NCBI GenBank assembly: GCA_018985225.1
Contig: JADGIF010000166.1
Span: 1 to 16,247, forward strand
Length of the DNA stretch: 16,247 nucleotides
Origin: Amoeboradix gromovi
Lineage: Eukaryota; Sanchytriomycota; Sanchytriomycetes; Sanchytriales; Sanchytriaceae
Direction: 5' to 3'
Positions 7,583 to 16,069 of this stretch are shown here, in pieces. Under the pieces are notes generated by a model. The model did no database searches and was not told where the DNA came from. It saw only the letters and a list, made by a program, of their open reading frames with translations. Every line of letters starts with the position of its first letter. Positions within the stretch are counted from its first letter, which is position 1. The position numbers and the translations under genes are program-made.

Positions 7583-9060
7583 ATGGCTAGTACACTTTTT
7601 CGAAACATTTGTTTTAAAAAGTCTGACTATTTTTTCCAGTGTCTCAATTAGTCTACGTGGAGTTTTGTCCCATGTCCCCATTTAAACTTCAAGATTCAAT
7701 TACAATCAATCACTTAAATCTTAGGCCCTGGAGATTAAATCTAATAACTTCTTTTATGGATCGAGTATATATTGCTTCTCATAATGTGATTTTGCAGTTC
7801 AATTCAAAAATGGAATTACTTAACACAATCCCGATAATAAAAGCCAAAGATTCAGGATACACTACTACTGATCCCGGTACCGATGAGTATGGTCCAACTA
7901 TAAATGCCATCACTTCTGGATTTGTCGGTTCCTTGGGCGCTTTGGTTACAGTTATAGATGATGGGGGTGTCATTATTTACGATATTCATTCACTCAATAA
8001 ACCACTGTATTACTTTAACGAAGTATCATGCTGGGGAGTCGATATTCATAAGAATGGACTCTTGGCAGTTTCTAACAATAGCCACAACATAAGGGTGTGG
8101 AAGATATCCAATTCATTTGATAGCTCTAATCCTACTACTTGGTTTTCTAAGCTAGAGCATAAATACATGCCATATACCGGTAGTAAAATCACAGAAACAT
8201 ATTTAAACGGCCATGCTCACAACATTCCGTGCATATCTATTTCTACCTGCGGAAAGTTCCTGGTCTCTGCATCGATTGACAAATCATGCCGTGTATGGGA
8301 CATAGAAGGAGGGAAATGCATAGCTATTCAGGAAGTCAGTGAACAATGGGGTTGGCTCTCCAAGTGTATTTCCCATCACAGTGCTAAAATTATAAACAAC
8401 GAAACATTTCAAAAGTGTATTCTAAGCGATATTGGTGCTAGTACTAGTACATCATATCCTGCACTAAACAGAACCGACCCGCTCAGTTCCAACCCAGATC
8501 CATGGGATACCAGATACCCGAGAGTGGTTAATAGCCTTGCCGCTAATTTCCAACAGCTTTACCACTTTTCAGAAGACGAGTCAACAAGCGATGAAACAAA
8601 TTCTGCTAATTTAGACGTGACCCAAAAGGTACACAACTTTGAAAATTTGATACTTTATGGTTCTAAGTATGACTTGTTTTTGTATAAACTAAAGGATTCC
8701 GGGCTTAGTCTGGTCTACTCTTGCAGTAACGTTGTACGAGGCCTTCATGGAAGACGGCAGGTTGCATTGTTGGAACATTTTGATCGGCTGTGCTTGATGC
8801 AGGTAATTGATGAACTTGGCATTGTAGTTGTAGCTAGCCAACAAGGAAGCGGGTGCGTACTGCAAATAAATGCTTCAAGCGATCACCAAAAGTATTACCT
8901 AAATACCATTTCTACTTTTCACGGAAGTGGTGATATACCTTTGGCTGGTATAAGCGTGCTACCCAAATACCATGACTTACATCCTATCTTATCATACTAC
9001 CTGTTATACGTACTATATATGGATGGATCAATAAGGATATATCGATTAAATATAGAATGA
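7583..9060 (+). CDS. CRT10-like WD40-repeat protein
   Basis: The protein is about 475 residues if a 7-nt first exon (ATGGCTA) is joined to 7640; otherwise an ATG at 7672 gives MSPFKLQ. Family hallmarks in order are WGVDIHKNGLLAVSNNSHNI, GHAHNIPCISI, LVSASIDKSCRVWD, a GW segment after the repeat, YGSKYDLFLY, then DELGIVVVASQQGSGCVLQI and IPLAGISVLP. This succession is characteristic of the fungal CRT10 family. In budding yeast Crt10 represses ribonucleotide reductase genes and is a substrate adaptor of the Rtt101-Mms1 cullin ligase in the DNA-damage response. An acidic low-complexity stretch (SEDESTSDETNSANLD) lies mid-protein. The protein is about half the size of S. cerevisiae Crt10. The gene is convergent with GPC1, with stops 42 bp apart. 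Confidence 0.7.
7590..7639 (+). other. Predicted 50-nt intron splitting a start-proximal ATG
   Basis: The open frame of the CRT10-like gene has no ATG at its 5' end, only GTG at 7639, and is closed by TGA at 7624. TTTTTTCCAG just before 7640 is a good polypyrimidine tract and 3' splice site, with CTGAC as a possible branch sequence. Splicing from GT at 7590 gives ATG GCT A^TG TCT CAA, which is in frame. The 5' site GTACAC is not consensus. The alternative is initiation at the internal ATG at 7672 with no intron. Confidence 0.4.
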
Positions 9061-9102
9061 ACATGAACAAGATAGAAAATAAACAAACATGCATATAACG
9101 AT

Positions 9103-9933
9103 TTATTGCTGTGCTTCAGTTTCTTTAAAGTCTTTTTTTTCGGCAGAACTTCTCCTAGACCTGTGCTTCATTTCGTGTAATGCTCCATTGTAGGTTGCAA
9201 CGCTCACTAAAAACACAATAAAGCTGAAATGTAGATACATTGAATTATAAAATAACACAGTAGGTATTATTGTAAGTATAGTATAAATAGCTTGAATTGT
9301 TACAAAGTTGATAAACGTAATCTTCAAATTATATCTCTGCTTGAGCCATGTATAGGATGTGGTACGTTGACCATTATCTATCTTTTCAGATTTGCGGTCA
9401 ACAAAGAAGTAATATGCTGCTTGCCACATGCCATAAACTAAAAACGAGGTGACAAAATAGTTTCGACTTAGTTTGTGATTTCGGACATCATTATTAATCC
9501 AAGTAAGTTCAAAAATAGTTATGCAAGGCAGAAGATGGATGCATACACTGGTGATCTTATCAAGGCTATGAAATACTAATGCGTTTTTCCAAACAGCAAT
9601 TGCAAATGCAACTGGGCCGTGGGCTAAGCAGAACACAATTGTAAATAAAAAATCTGTAGGATAGAATATTTGGATTATCACCAAGCCATTAAGAACATAG
9701 CAAAAATCAAACAGAAAATAATGATAATTGACCTTTTTGTACAAGTAAAATCTTAAAGCGATCAGCACAGTAATGATAACGACGTAGAACATTGGAAATT
9801 GCTTAGGGTACCTACCCAGTATGAAAGCAGTTAGCCAAAGACTGGTGACCCCCAAGAAATAAGAAACTACTTTCAAGCTCTCTTGAGCAATAGGAAAATG
9901 ATGTTTCATATTAAATTGCAAAAGTTTGCACAT
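9103..9933 (-). CDS. GPC1: Glycerophosphocholine acyltransferase 1
   Basis: GPC1 acylates glycerophosphocholine with acyl-CoA to lysophosphatidylcholine, part of phosphatidylcholine remodelling at the ER. This 276-residue protein is hydrophobic with about seven or eight membrane segments. It holds the family's signature blocks: ILGRYPKQF (38-46), HYFLFDFCYVLN (71-82), GP at 106-107, then WKNALVFHSLDKITS (115-129) and a later YGMWQAAYYF. It is shorter than yeast and plant members mainly because the cytosolic N-terminus is nearly absent; the conserved domain starts within about 20 residues. The tail is charged (EMKHRSRRSSAEKKDF). The first ATG (9933-9931) lies inside the target duplication of TIR element B; Met9 is an alternative start. 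The only promoter sequence left near the start is the element itself. Confidence 0.88.
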   Translation of the reverse strand: MCKLLQFNMKHHFPIAQESLKVVSYFLGVTSLWLTAFILGRYPKQFPMFYVVIITVLIALRFYLYKKVNYHYFLFDFCYVLNGLVIIQIFYPTDFLFTIVFCLAHGPVAFAIAVWKNALVFHSLDKITSVCIHLLPCITIFELTWINNDVRNHKLSRNYFVTSFLVYGMWQAAYYFFVDRKSEKIDNGQRTTSYTWLKQRYNLKITFINFVTIQAIYTILTIIPTVLFYNSMYLHFSFIVFLVSVATYNGALHEMKHRSRRSSAEKKDFKETEAQQ

Positions 9934-10273
9934 GGGACATCAAATATAAAAACTGGACTAAATTTCTGTAACAACTTGGAAGGTTATTTCAGCTTTATTA
10001 ATTTTATGGATTCAAGAGGCGAGTGGACATTCAGCTAGTTGCGGAGTTGACGAGTATAAAAGGAGAATCTAAGAAGATGCATCTTTCGCTGAGATGCTCA
10101 AAGACCTCATATATTTGAAAGAGATGCAGGGTCTTCTAGTTTTATTTTAAAAAGAGGAATACAATCAATGAAAGAAAATTGGTATAATAGAAGATCTTTT
10201 ATGAATGATAGCATTTCCTCTGTATGGAGCACCTTTAAGAACGAGTTAGTCTAGTTTTTATATTTGGTGTCCC
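9934..10273 (+). mobile_element. TIR element copy B (MITE-like, non-autonomous)
   Basis: This 340-bp element has terminal inverted repeats beginning GGGACAYCAAATATAAAAAC and is flanked by the 4-bp direct repeat ACAT (9930-9933 and 10274-10277). Apart from its core it is nearly identical to the reverse complement of copy A. The 68-bp core (10069-10136) is specific to this copy and forms a long imperfect hairpin. It carries GTATAAAAGG (TATA-like) reading to the right, away from GPC1. No ORF is present. The high identity between copies implies recent mobility. Confidence 0.9.
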
Positions 10274-10277
10274 ACAT

Positions 10278-10728
10278 GCATTATCACAGACAGCGCATAT
10301 ATCTATCGTGCAAATGATTAGAAATAGAACATTTATATTTATCATTTGGTATTAAAAACTTTCTTTCGCAGAATTGTTCTATGAATCTAAATTAATTAAC
10401 TCTTTTTTCGTCCTTTAGACCATTTGCCTGTGTTAGTATTGAATGTCACAGACTTTGCTAAAATTTCTCGAAATATGGCGCGTCGGTACTAAATATGATT
10501 GTTTATACCGTTAGTAAAAATTCATTTATCTCATGGCACAATAACAAAACTATTGACAACTAATTAAAGTTTTCCAAAAATAAATAGTTTTTATTAGATC
10601 ACGCAAGCTATTTTACGTACAATTTGTAGTTGGAATCAATTTCGGATAATAGATAAATTAAAGTTGAAAGAATAGAAGCTATTATCATTATCCGAAACGA
10701 AAAGAATGCAAAGTTTATCCGAGTTGCA
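10278..10728. other. Intergenic region with one strong hairpin
   Basis: No gene is seen. It holds a perfect 11-bp inverted repeat, TTTCGGATAAT (10640-10650) and ATTATCCGAAA (10687-10697), about 30 bp upstream of the second Fanzor-like relic. Before TIR element B inserted, the left part of this stretch was the 5' region of GPC1; on that strand an in-frame TAA lies two codons upstream of the GPC1 ATG. Confidence 0.45.
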
Positions 10729-11199
10729 ACAGCTCGATTGTTTTTTTGAATAAATCATTTATCGCGAATTTGTATGTATTTCCATATAACTGCGTGATTT
10801 TTCCAATACCTTATACAATCTTTATTCTCCATTCTGATTAAAAGGCAAATGTAATTAATGGATGTAATCCTGAATTTGTCAAATCTAAAGAAATAACTAG
10901 CTGGTACAGCATAAATTCATCAGCACTGAGGAACTGGTCCAAGCATGGAAGAATTAGATGTCTTTGAATGCATAGAATGAGATGAACAATAAATAAACTT
11001 GTAAACCATTTATTTGATAATCCTTGTGATTGGTCTTACCGAATATGCGACAGTAGAGAACATATGACAGCAAGGAATATATACATCAAGCATATGTATC
11101 CTTATTCAATCCCGCCTCAGGGTAGTGCAAGCATGAGCAATCACTGCTTGTTTCTCTGTGGAAATTCTCGATTTTGTCGGAAATCATGAATTTAACGAG
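10729..11199 (+). mobile_element. Degenerate Fanzor/TnpB-like transposon relic, copy 2
   Basis: This plus-strand copy of the repeat at 6628-7078 is more diverged. Its 5' block encodes FLNKSFIANLYVFPY, as in the other copies. A frame at about 11025-11180 encodes CDWSYRICDSREHMTARNIY, with DSREHMTARNI at 11049-11081. The two Cys before the motif look like half of a zinc ribbon, as in TnpB/Fanzor C-termini, but the final RuvC Asp is replaced by Glu (REH for RDH). Stops and shifts interrupt the middle. Both full-span copies start at an ACAGCTTGAC-like sequence and end near TTAACGAG, which may mark the element's edges. No TIR is apparent. Non-functional. Confidence 0.6.
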
Positions 11200-11648
11200 T
11201 CATACTAAATAAGAAATATTTTTTTATCTCTTTTACGCTTCTTGTATCTTTTATAGTGGCAAAAGATAGTGTGACTATCATGTATGAACTATAAACTAGA
11301 AAGATATATGCTTCTAATTGGTGACTCAATCCCAAAGAAGAGAATAAGATCAAGTATTAAATAAGAGTGAGGGACGTTACTGGGGTACGACTCAAAGAAC
11401 CCTTTAGTAATTGAAAGAATCACCGTGGTTTTGATATTCATATTATCAAGAGATTGGAAAATAAGGTTGCAATCTACAATAGTGAAGGGCTATGGAGCTA
11501 TTAAAACAGAAAATGCCATGCATATTTATTTGAGTAAGAATGAAAAACTTGCTTGGCAACAATCAAACTATACCAACTACTTTTTGGGTAGTTTAAAAAG
11601 AAGTCATTTTCGGAAAGTCTATCCAAAATCGGTAAATCCTAGTTTCAT
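11200..11648. promoter_or_regulatory. 5' region of ATG2 with a possible uORF
   Basis: No protein gene is recognised. A frame starting at ATG 11518 runs 44 codons to a TGA at 11650-11652 that overlaps the ATG2 start as ATGA. Two further upstream ATGs occur at 11492 and 11513. If the leader is this long, ATG2 translation would depend on leaky scanning or reinitiation. No clear TATA box is seen. Confidence 0.35.
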
Positions 11649-14600
11649 ATGAATTACTTACTCACAGATTACTCCAACATCAAAATAATAGATGCTGTTA
11701 AGCGGCAGTTAATCCAATACTTCTTAGGTAAAACTCTTGGAAAGTATTGCAAATATACTACCAGTAATAATGGGTTTCTTTCCCTAAATAGTATCGAAGT
11801 GATTCAAATGCCTCTCAATGGCTGGGTAGCTAGTGGTACTATTGAATCTTTATTTATACCTCACTATGAAAGTGAGATCAATATATCTAGATTGCAAGCT
11901 CATGAAATCAACAATATTGAGTTACAAGTTATCATCAAGAATGTAGAACTAACTTTAAATTTGGCTTCTCAGAAACCCAAGGAATCTTTGCCCGAAGATA
12001 GGGATTTGGATATACTCCAAGATCAATTTGATTACTTGATTCAGCATATTCATATAGATATTGATAACATAAATCTTTTGTTTGAGTTTGACACCTTGGC
12101 AATCAAAGTCCAGTCTCAAAATGTATCTATTATACCCACTATTCATGAAGTATACAACATGCTGCTATCTGGATTCAAACTATTTTTTGATGATGCAAAA
12201 GTCGCCACTTGTGATCAATTTAGCATGGCACTGTTCAAAGAGCGTATACAGATAGACGCTCAACTTATCCATGTGTTTACGTCAAGAGTGCAGGTCCATA
12301 AGCTTATGTATTTGTTCTACACTTTTCCGTTCACTCCTAAAACTGACTCAAATACTCCGATCGATGTACTCTTTTACTTCGATTCCATATCTTTAATGTA
12401 TTATTTAAACCCTCAAGAATTAAGGCCTTATTTGAAGATTGACTTGATGGATATCATGGGATCAATTCATGACATTGCAATACAAGAAATCAAAATATAT
12501 TTTGTTGATGATCTGTCTCATTTATTAGCTAGGATTGACAGCAACTCACCTCCTGATAGAATTAAACAAAACATTCACGAGTACTGGACCATAAATTCAC
12601 AACTTAGAGAACCCGCAATCATGATACAAAAATCAGTAATAACAGTTCAATCAATCAAAGTTAACATTTCGGAACCTATAATACAGTCTCTGCTTTTTAC
12701 TAGTCACAAATGGCCAAAGCTGCGTTCATTTGATACCAAGCTTTCCAGCACCTCTGATTTTACGGTTATTATTAGGAAATGTGATTTAAATGCCATAATT
12801 TCTGATATAAAATCATCACTGGTTACGGAGGACATAAAAATCAGTAGCAACACCATAACATTGAGCAAATTACAGTTTTATTTGCTGGACCGATGTGTAG
12901 TCCATTTTAAATCTAATCCAACGATTATTAATTATATGCTCAATGCTGTGTTAGAATTCAACGTAGACCTCCCTAACGTATACATATCTACAAATAAACA
13001 GGATTTACAATTGCTGTTTGATCTGTACAATAAAATGCAACTCCTGAAACAGCAGGCCGAAGATTTACAAGAAAGCATATACTTTCAGGCTAAAGAGACT
13101 TTAGATATAGCTATTATTAAATTAAATGTTTTTGAGGTTCACTGCCATGTTGAATGTCCTCCAACATTTTGCACAAGTTGGTACAGATTTGAATTTAAAT
13201 CAATATTGGCGACCATAAACATAGGTGAATTTTTAGAAGTCAAGTTTTCATCTAATTCTATGCGAATGACAGATTCAAACGAGAGACGGCTCGCTCATTC
13301 GTTTACAAATAAGGACTCGGAAAGACTAGAAGTGTCAATAAAAAGCGACCCGTTCATAATTTATATCAAATTGCAAGATGTGCAATATTTTATATATCCA
13401 GATAGACCAGCGTTTTTGGATTTGAAAGAATTAATGCCAACATTTCATAGCATTACAAAACAGAGACCAGATGTGTCTTTCAATGCTGAATTTAATGGTG
13501 TAATAACTCTTGAAGCTGAGCAGTCTACCGCATTGGTTCATTTTGAAATACAGTCAATTAAGGTGGAATCCGTGGTAGCAGACCACGTCAAGGTGGACAT
13601 TGAGAACGTGACTATACACTTGCAAGACCCAATCGCAGCGATGACAGCTCATAAGGCAGAGTACCTAGACTACTTTCAAGAAACCAAATCTGTTAAAATT
13701 GGTAGTCTTAACAAGCTGAACCTTAAAATTCACCCAAGCAGTTTTAGTGGCTTAAAAACTACGGTGTATAACACTGCGATTGCGCTAGAGTGCTGCCCGG
13801 ACTCATTGCGTATCCTGCTTGATTTCATGGATCATTTCCTACATGATTTCCAATCAAAGTTTCATATCAATGACCCAGAGCCTCAGGAGTTTGCTATAAG
13901 GATGCCTGAAGAGCAGGTAGAAGTGGAGTATGAGCTAGGTCCTCCGATTTCAAGCGACGGCTTTACTTGCTACTTGCCTGACTCAGGCCCGTTGGAGATT
14001 ATTCCAAACTACTTTGATGCAAAATCTAAAAAGCTAAACAACATGTACACTGTAGCTAAGCTTATGGGGATTAGTATAGTAATTAAATTGTTTGATGGGT
14101 TTGATTTTGATGTTTCTTTATCCACTAATGCATCATTTGGGAGCAGAAGTAGTAAGGAATTAATATCTATTCACTTAAATGGTCTAGAGATGAAACTGCA
14201 GCAGAGCAAGATAAACAAAAACATCAAATTGACTGGTAAGTGTCATGTTTTCGAGATACTGGATCATTTAGAATCTTCAACCTGGCGTAAAACCTGCACG
14301 CTAGTCAAACGCGGCTACCAGAAGGATGCTTTTGCATTCAAATTCAAGAAGATAGAAAGCGCTGTATTAGACAACGAGCTTGTGTTTGAGTGTAAGATAT
14401 CTCCGCTGAAACTCAACATCGATCAAGACACCTTGAACTTTATTCTTAATTTTCTTGTCCTAGTTAACAATCTTAGCTTTCAGGACACAGGATACGCTAT
14501 AAGTGATTCTTTAGACAAAGAGGTGCCGTATTTCTGTACTTAATACTAATATAGCCAAGTTCGAGATAAGCCCTATAATATTAGTAATTGACTATAAGCC

Positions 14601-15297
14601 AAAGGGTGTCGATTTCCAGAAATTAAGATTTGGAAACTTTATAGAAATGGTAAATCTAGTTAGTTTTGAGAACGTTAAGATATGCATCCCGCGATTTAAA
14701 CATGCTGGGAAAACAACAAAGTCTATACTGAACGAGCAATTTATTAAAATAATGTTGCCTACGTTAAATCAGCAACTAGTCAATGCGGCGATGGGGATAG
14801 GCGCCATAAAAACTGTAACTAACATTGGAAGTGGTATAGCAGATCTTGTGTATATGCCAGTTAAGCAATACCAAGCAGACGGAAGAGTTTTACTTGGAAT
14901 GAAAAATGGGATAAATTCATTTTTCGAATCAACTACAGGTGAATCATTGGATTTGGGTGCAAAAGCTATACTCAAAACACAAGAACTGCTTAAGTATGTT
15001 GAAAATATGATAACTCTTGGAGAGATTGTGCCGTTAACAAGATCTAAATATTCAAACCAACCCACTGATATGAAGGAAGGGCTTTTTGGTGGCTTTAAAG
15101 CATTGCAGCAATCTCTTTCAGATTCTATTATAGCAATTAAATATGCAGATCAGCAAGGTAATTTGTCCCAAGCAGTTCCGATAATATTAATCAAGCCATT
15201 ACTGGGTATGAGCGACTTACTCGGAAAGACTCTGTTGGGCATAAGAAATCAGATAGAGCCCGAACACAAAGCAGCGATGGACGACAAGTACAAATAA
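11649..15297 (+). CDS. ATG2: Autophagy-related lipid-transfer protein ATG2
   Basis: ATG2 is a rod-shaped bridge protein that moves phospholipids from the ER to the growing autophagosome, working with ATG18 and ATG9. Two frames make up the gene: 11649-14543 and a +1-shifted frame covering the C-terminus to 15297. Removing 14536-14554 joins them into 1209 residues. The N-terminus has the chorein-like start (AVKRQLIQYFLGKTLGKY). Long beta-rich repeats follow, with ISPLKLNIDQDTLNFIL before the join. After it come DYKPKGVDF (residues 975-983), TNIGSGIADLV (about 1051-1061) and AVPIILIKPL near the end, then LLGKTLLGIRNQIEPEHKAA and a DKYK terminus. All are classic C-terminal ATG2 blocks. It is shorter than the S. 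cerevisiae protein (about 1590). The start is the first ATG giving the chorein helix. The stop lies 12 bp from the convergent U2A' stop. Confidence 0.92.
14536..14554 (+). other. Candidate 19-nt intron (or frameshift site) in ATG2
   Basis: The segment GTACTTAATACTAATATAG begins with GT, ends with AG and contains TACTAAT, a near-match to the fungal branch sequence TACTAAC, with the branch A five nt before the final G. Two in-frame TAA codons occur in it. Excision is the right size to correct the frame and gives VPYF-S-KFEISPI, with no extra residues compared with the usual ATG2 sequence PYFQ(K/R)-E-PI..DYKPK. Retaining it with a +1 slip would add six foreign residues. A sequencing error or recent mutation is not excluded. 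Confidence 0.5.
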
Positions 15298-15309
15298 ACA
15301 AATTTACTT

Positions 15310-15903
15310 CTATTTGCGGTTCTTGTGCATTACAATTAAGTGTTCGATTTGCTGTATTTCTTCTAGCGTCGAAGCATTTATTAGTTGCTTCTTTAAATTT
15401 GACAATACCGCATCTACTTCAGGTATAAGCTCGGTGATAGTAGTGTCTATCGCTACATCAGACTGTCGTTCAACCAACTTAACCTTTTCATAATCCAAAA
15501 TGTTCAGTTTCGTAAATTTGCGAATAACAAGGAGCCTATAGTTTTTAATAGTTTCTAATGGTGTGTCATGCAAGGACATGTTCTCCAAAGAGCTGCTTTG
15601 TATGTCCACATCTTTAATATCACGAAATAAATTACCATTAAGACTTATTATTCTTAGATTTGGAGCTTTAATGAGGACCTTAGTTAGTTTATTGTTACTC
15701 AATAACAGAGTAGTCAGTCTATGAAAGGATGGAACTATCAGCTCAGTCAAAATATTGTGTTGCAAATTAATACATTTGTAAATATCATCTGTTATACTAA
15801 TGTTAGCATCCACCAGTCCTAGATGATCTATATCCACAGAATACTCTTTTAAAGCGTTTTGATATACAAGGCATTCATCTAAGAGAGGCCGGGTCAATCT
15901 CAT
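15310..15903 (-). CDS. LEA1: U2 small nuclear ribonucleoprotein A' (Lea1 type)
   Basis: U2A' is a leucine-rich-repeat protein that, with U2B'', binds stem-loop IV of U2 snRNA and supports branch-site recognition in pre-spliceosomes. This copy has 197 residues from MRLTRPLLDE; the frame extends upstream only to a TTG. Family features are the MRLT..LL start, HRLTTLLLSNNKLTKV and PNLRIISLNGNLFRDIKDVD. These are followed by the LRR cap SLHDTPLETIKNYRLLVIRKF and LNILDYEKVKLVERQ, equivalent to NPV...YRLYVI..P.LRVLDF.KVK..ER in other species. It is somewhat shorter than yeast Lea1, mainly at the C-terminus, and the first LRRs are weak. Its presence shows the organism splices. It is convergent with ATG2, with stops 12 bp apart. 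Confidence 0.9.
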   Translation of the reverse strand: MRLTRPLLDECLVYQNALKEYSVDIDHLGLVDANISITDDIYKCINLQHNILTELIVPSFHRLTTLLLSNNKLTKVLIKAPNLRIISLNGNLFRDIKDVDIQSSSLENMSLHDTPLETIKNYRLLVIRKFTKLNILDYEKVKLVERQSDVAIDTTITELIPEVDAVLSNLKKQLINASTLEEIQQIEHLIVMHKNRK

Positions 15904-16069
15904 TTCTAAAGGAGTTTGAAGGATTATCGAAAAATTATAGAAGCAAGATGAAAAGCACAATGAACCCTAGCTTTGAGTACATATCATCTTATTCAGGTAC
16001 CTTCAATACATACTAGTGAGCACCAGAGAAAGGGCAAACAGAGTTATGTACTCTGAACCCAAAGACTTG

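Noticed and set aside
4461-10273. A 5.8-kb composite transposon bounded by the two inverted TIR elements
   Set aside because: Each TIR element has its own distinct 4-bp target duplication (ACCT and ACAT), so they inserted independently. The genes between them look like ordinary host genes.
11425-11652. A 75-codon frame upstream of ATG2 as a separate gene
   Set aside because: It starts at GTG and has no domain. Only the ATG-initiated part from 11518 is worth noting, as a possible uORF.
14236-14554. A conventional 319-nt intron in ATG2 from GTAAGT at 14236 to AG at 14554
   Set aside because: The sequence between encodes conserved ATG2 blocks (ISPLKLNIDQDTLNFIL and VPYF), so it must be exon.
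11649-15297. ATG2 as a pseudogene or two separate genes
   Set aside because: There is one interruption in 1209 codons, with strong conservation on both sides up to the natural C-terminus. A single short removable segment explains it better than decay.
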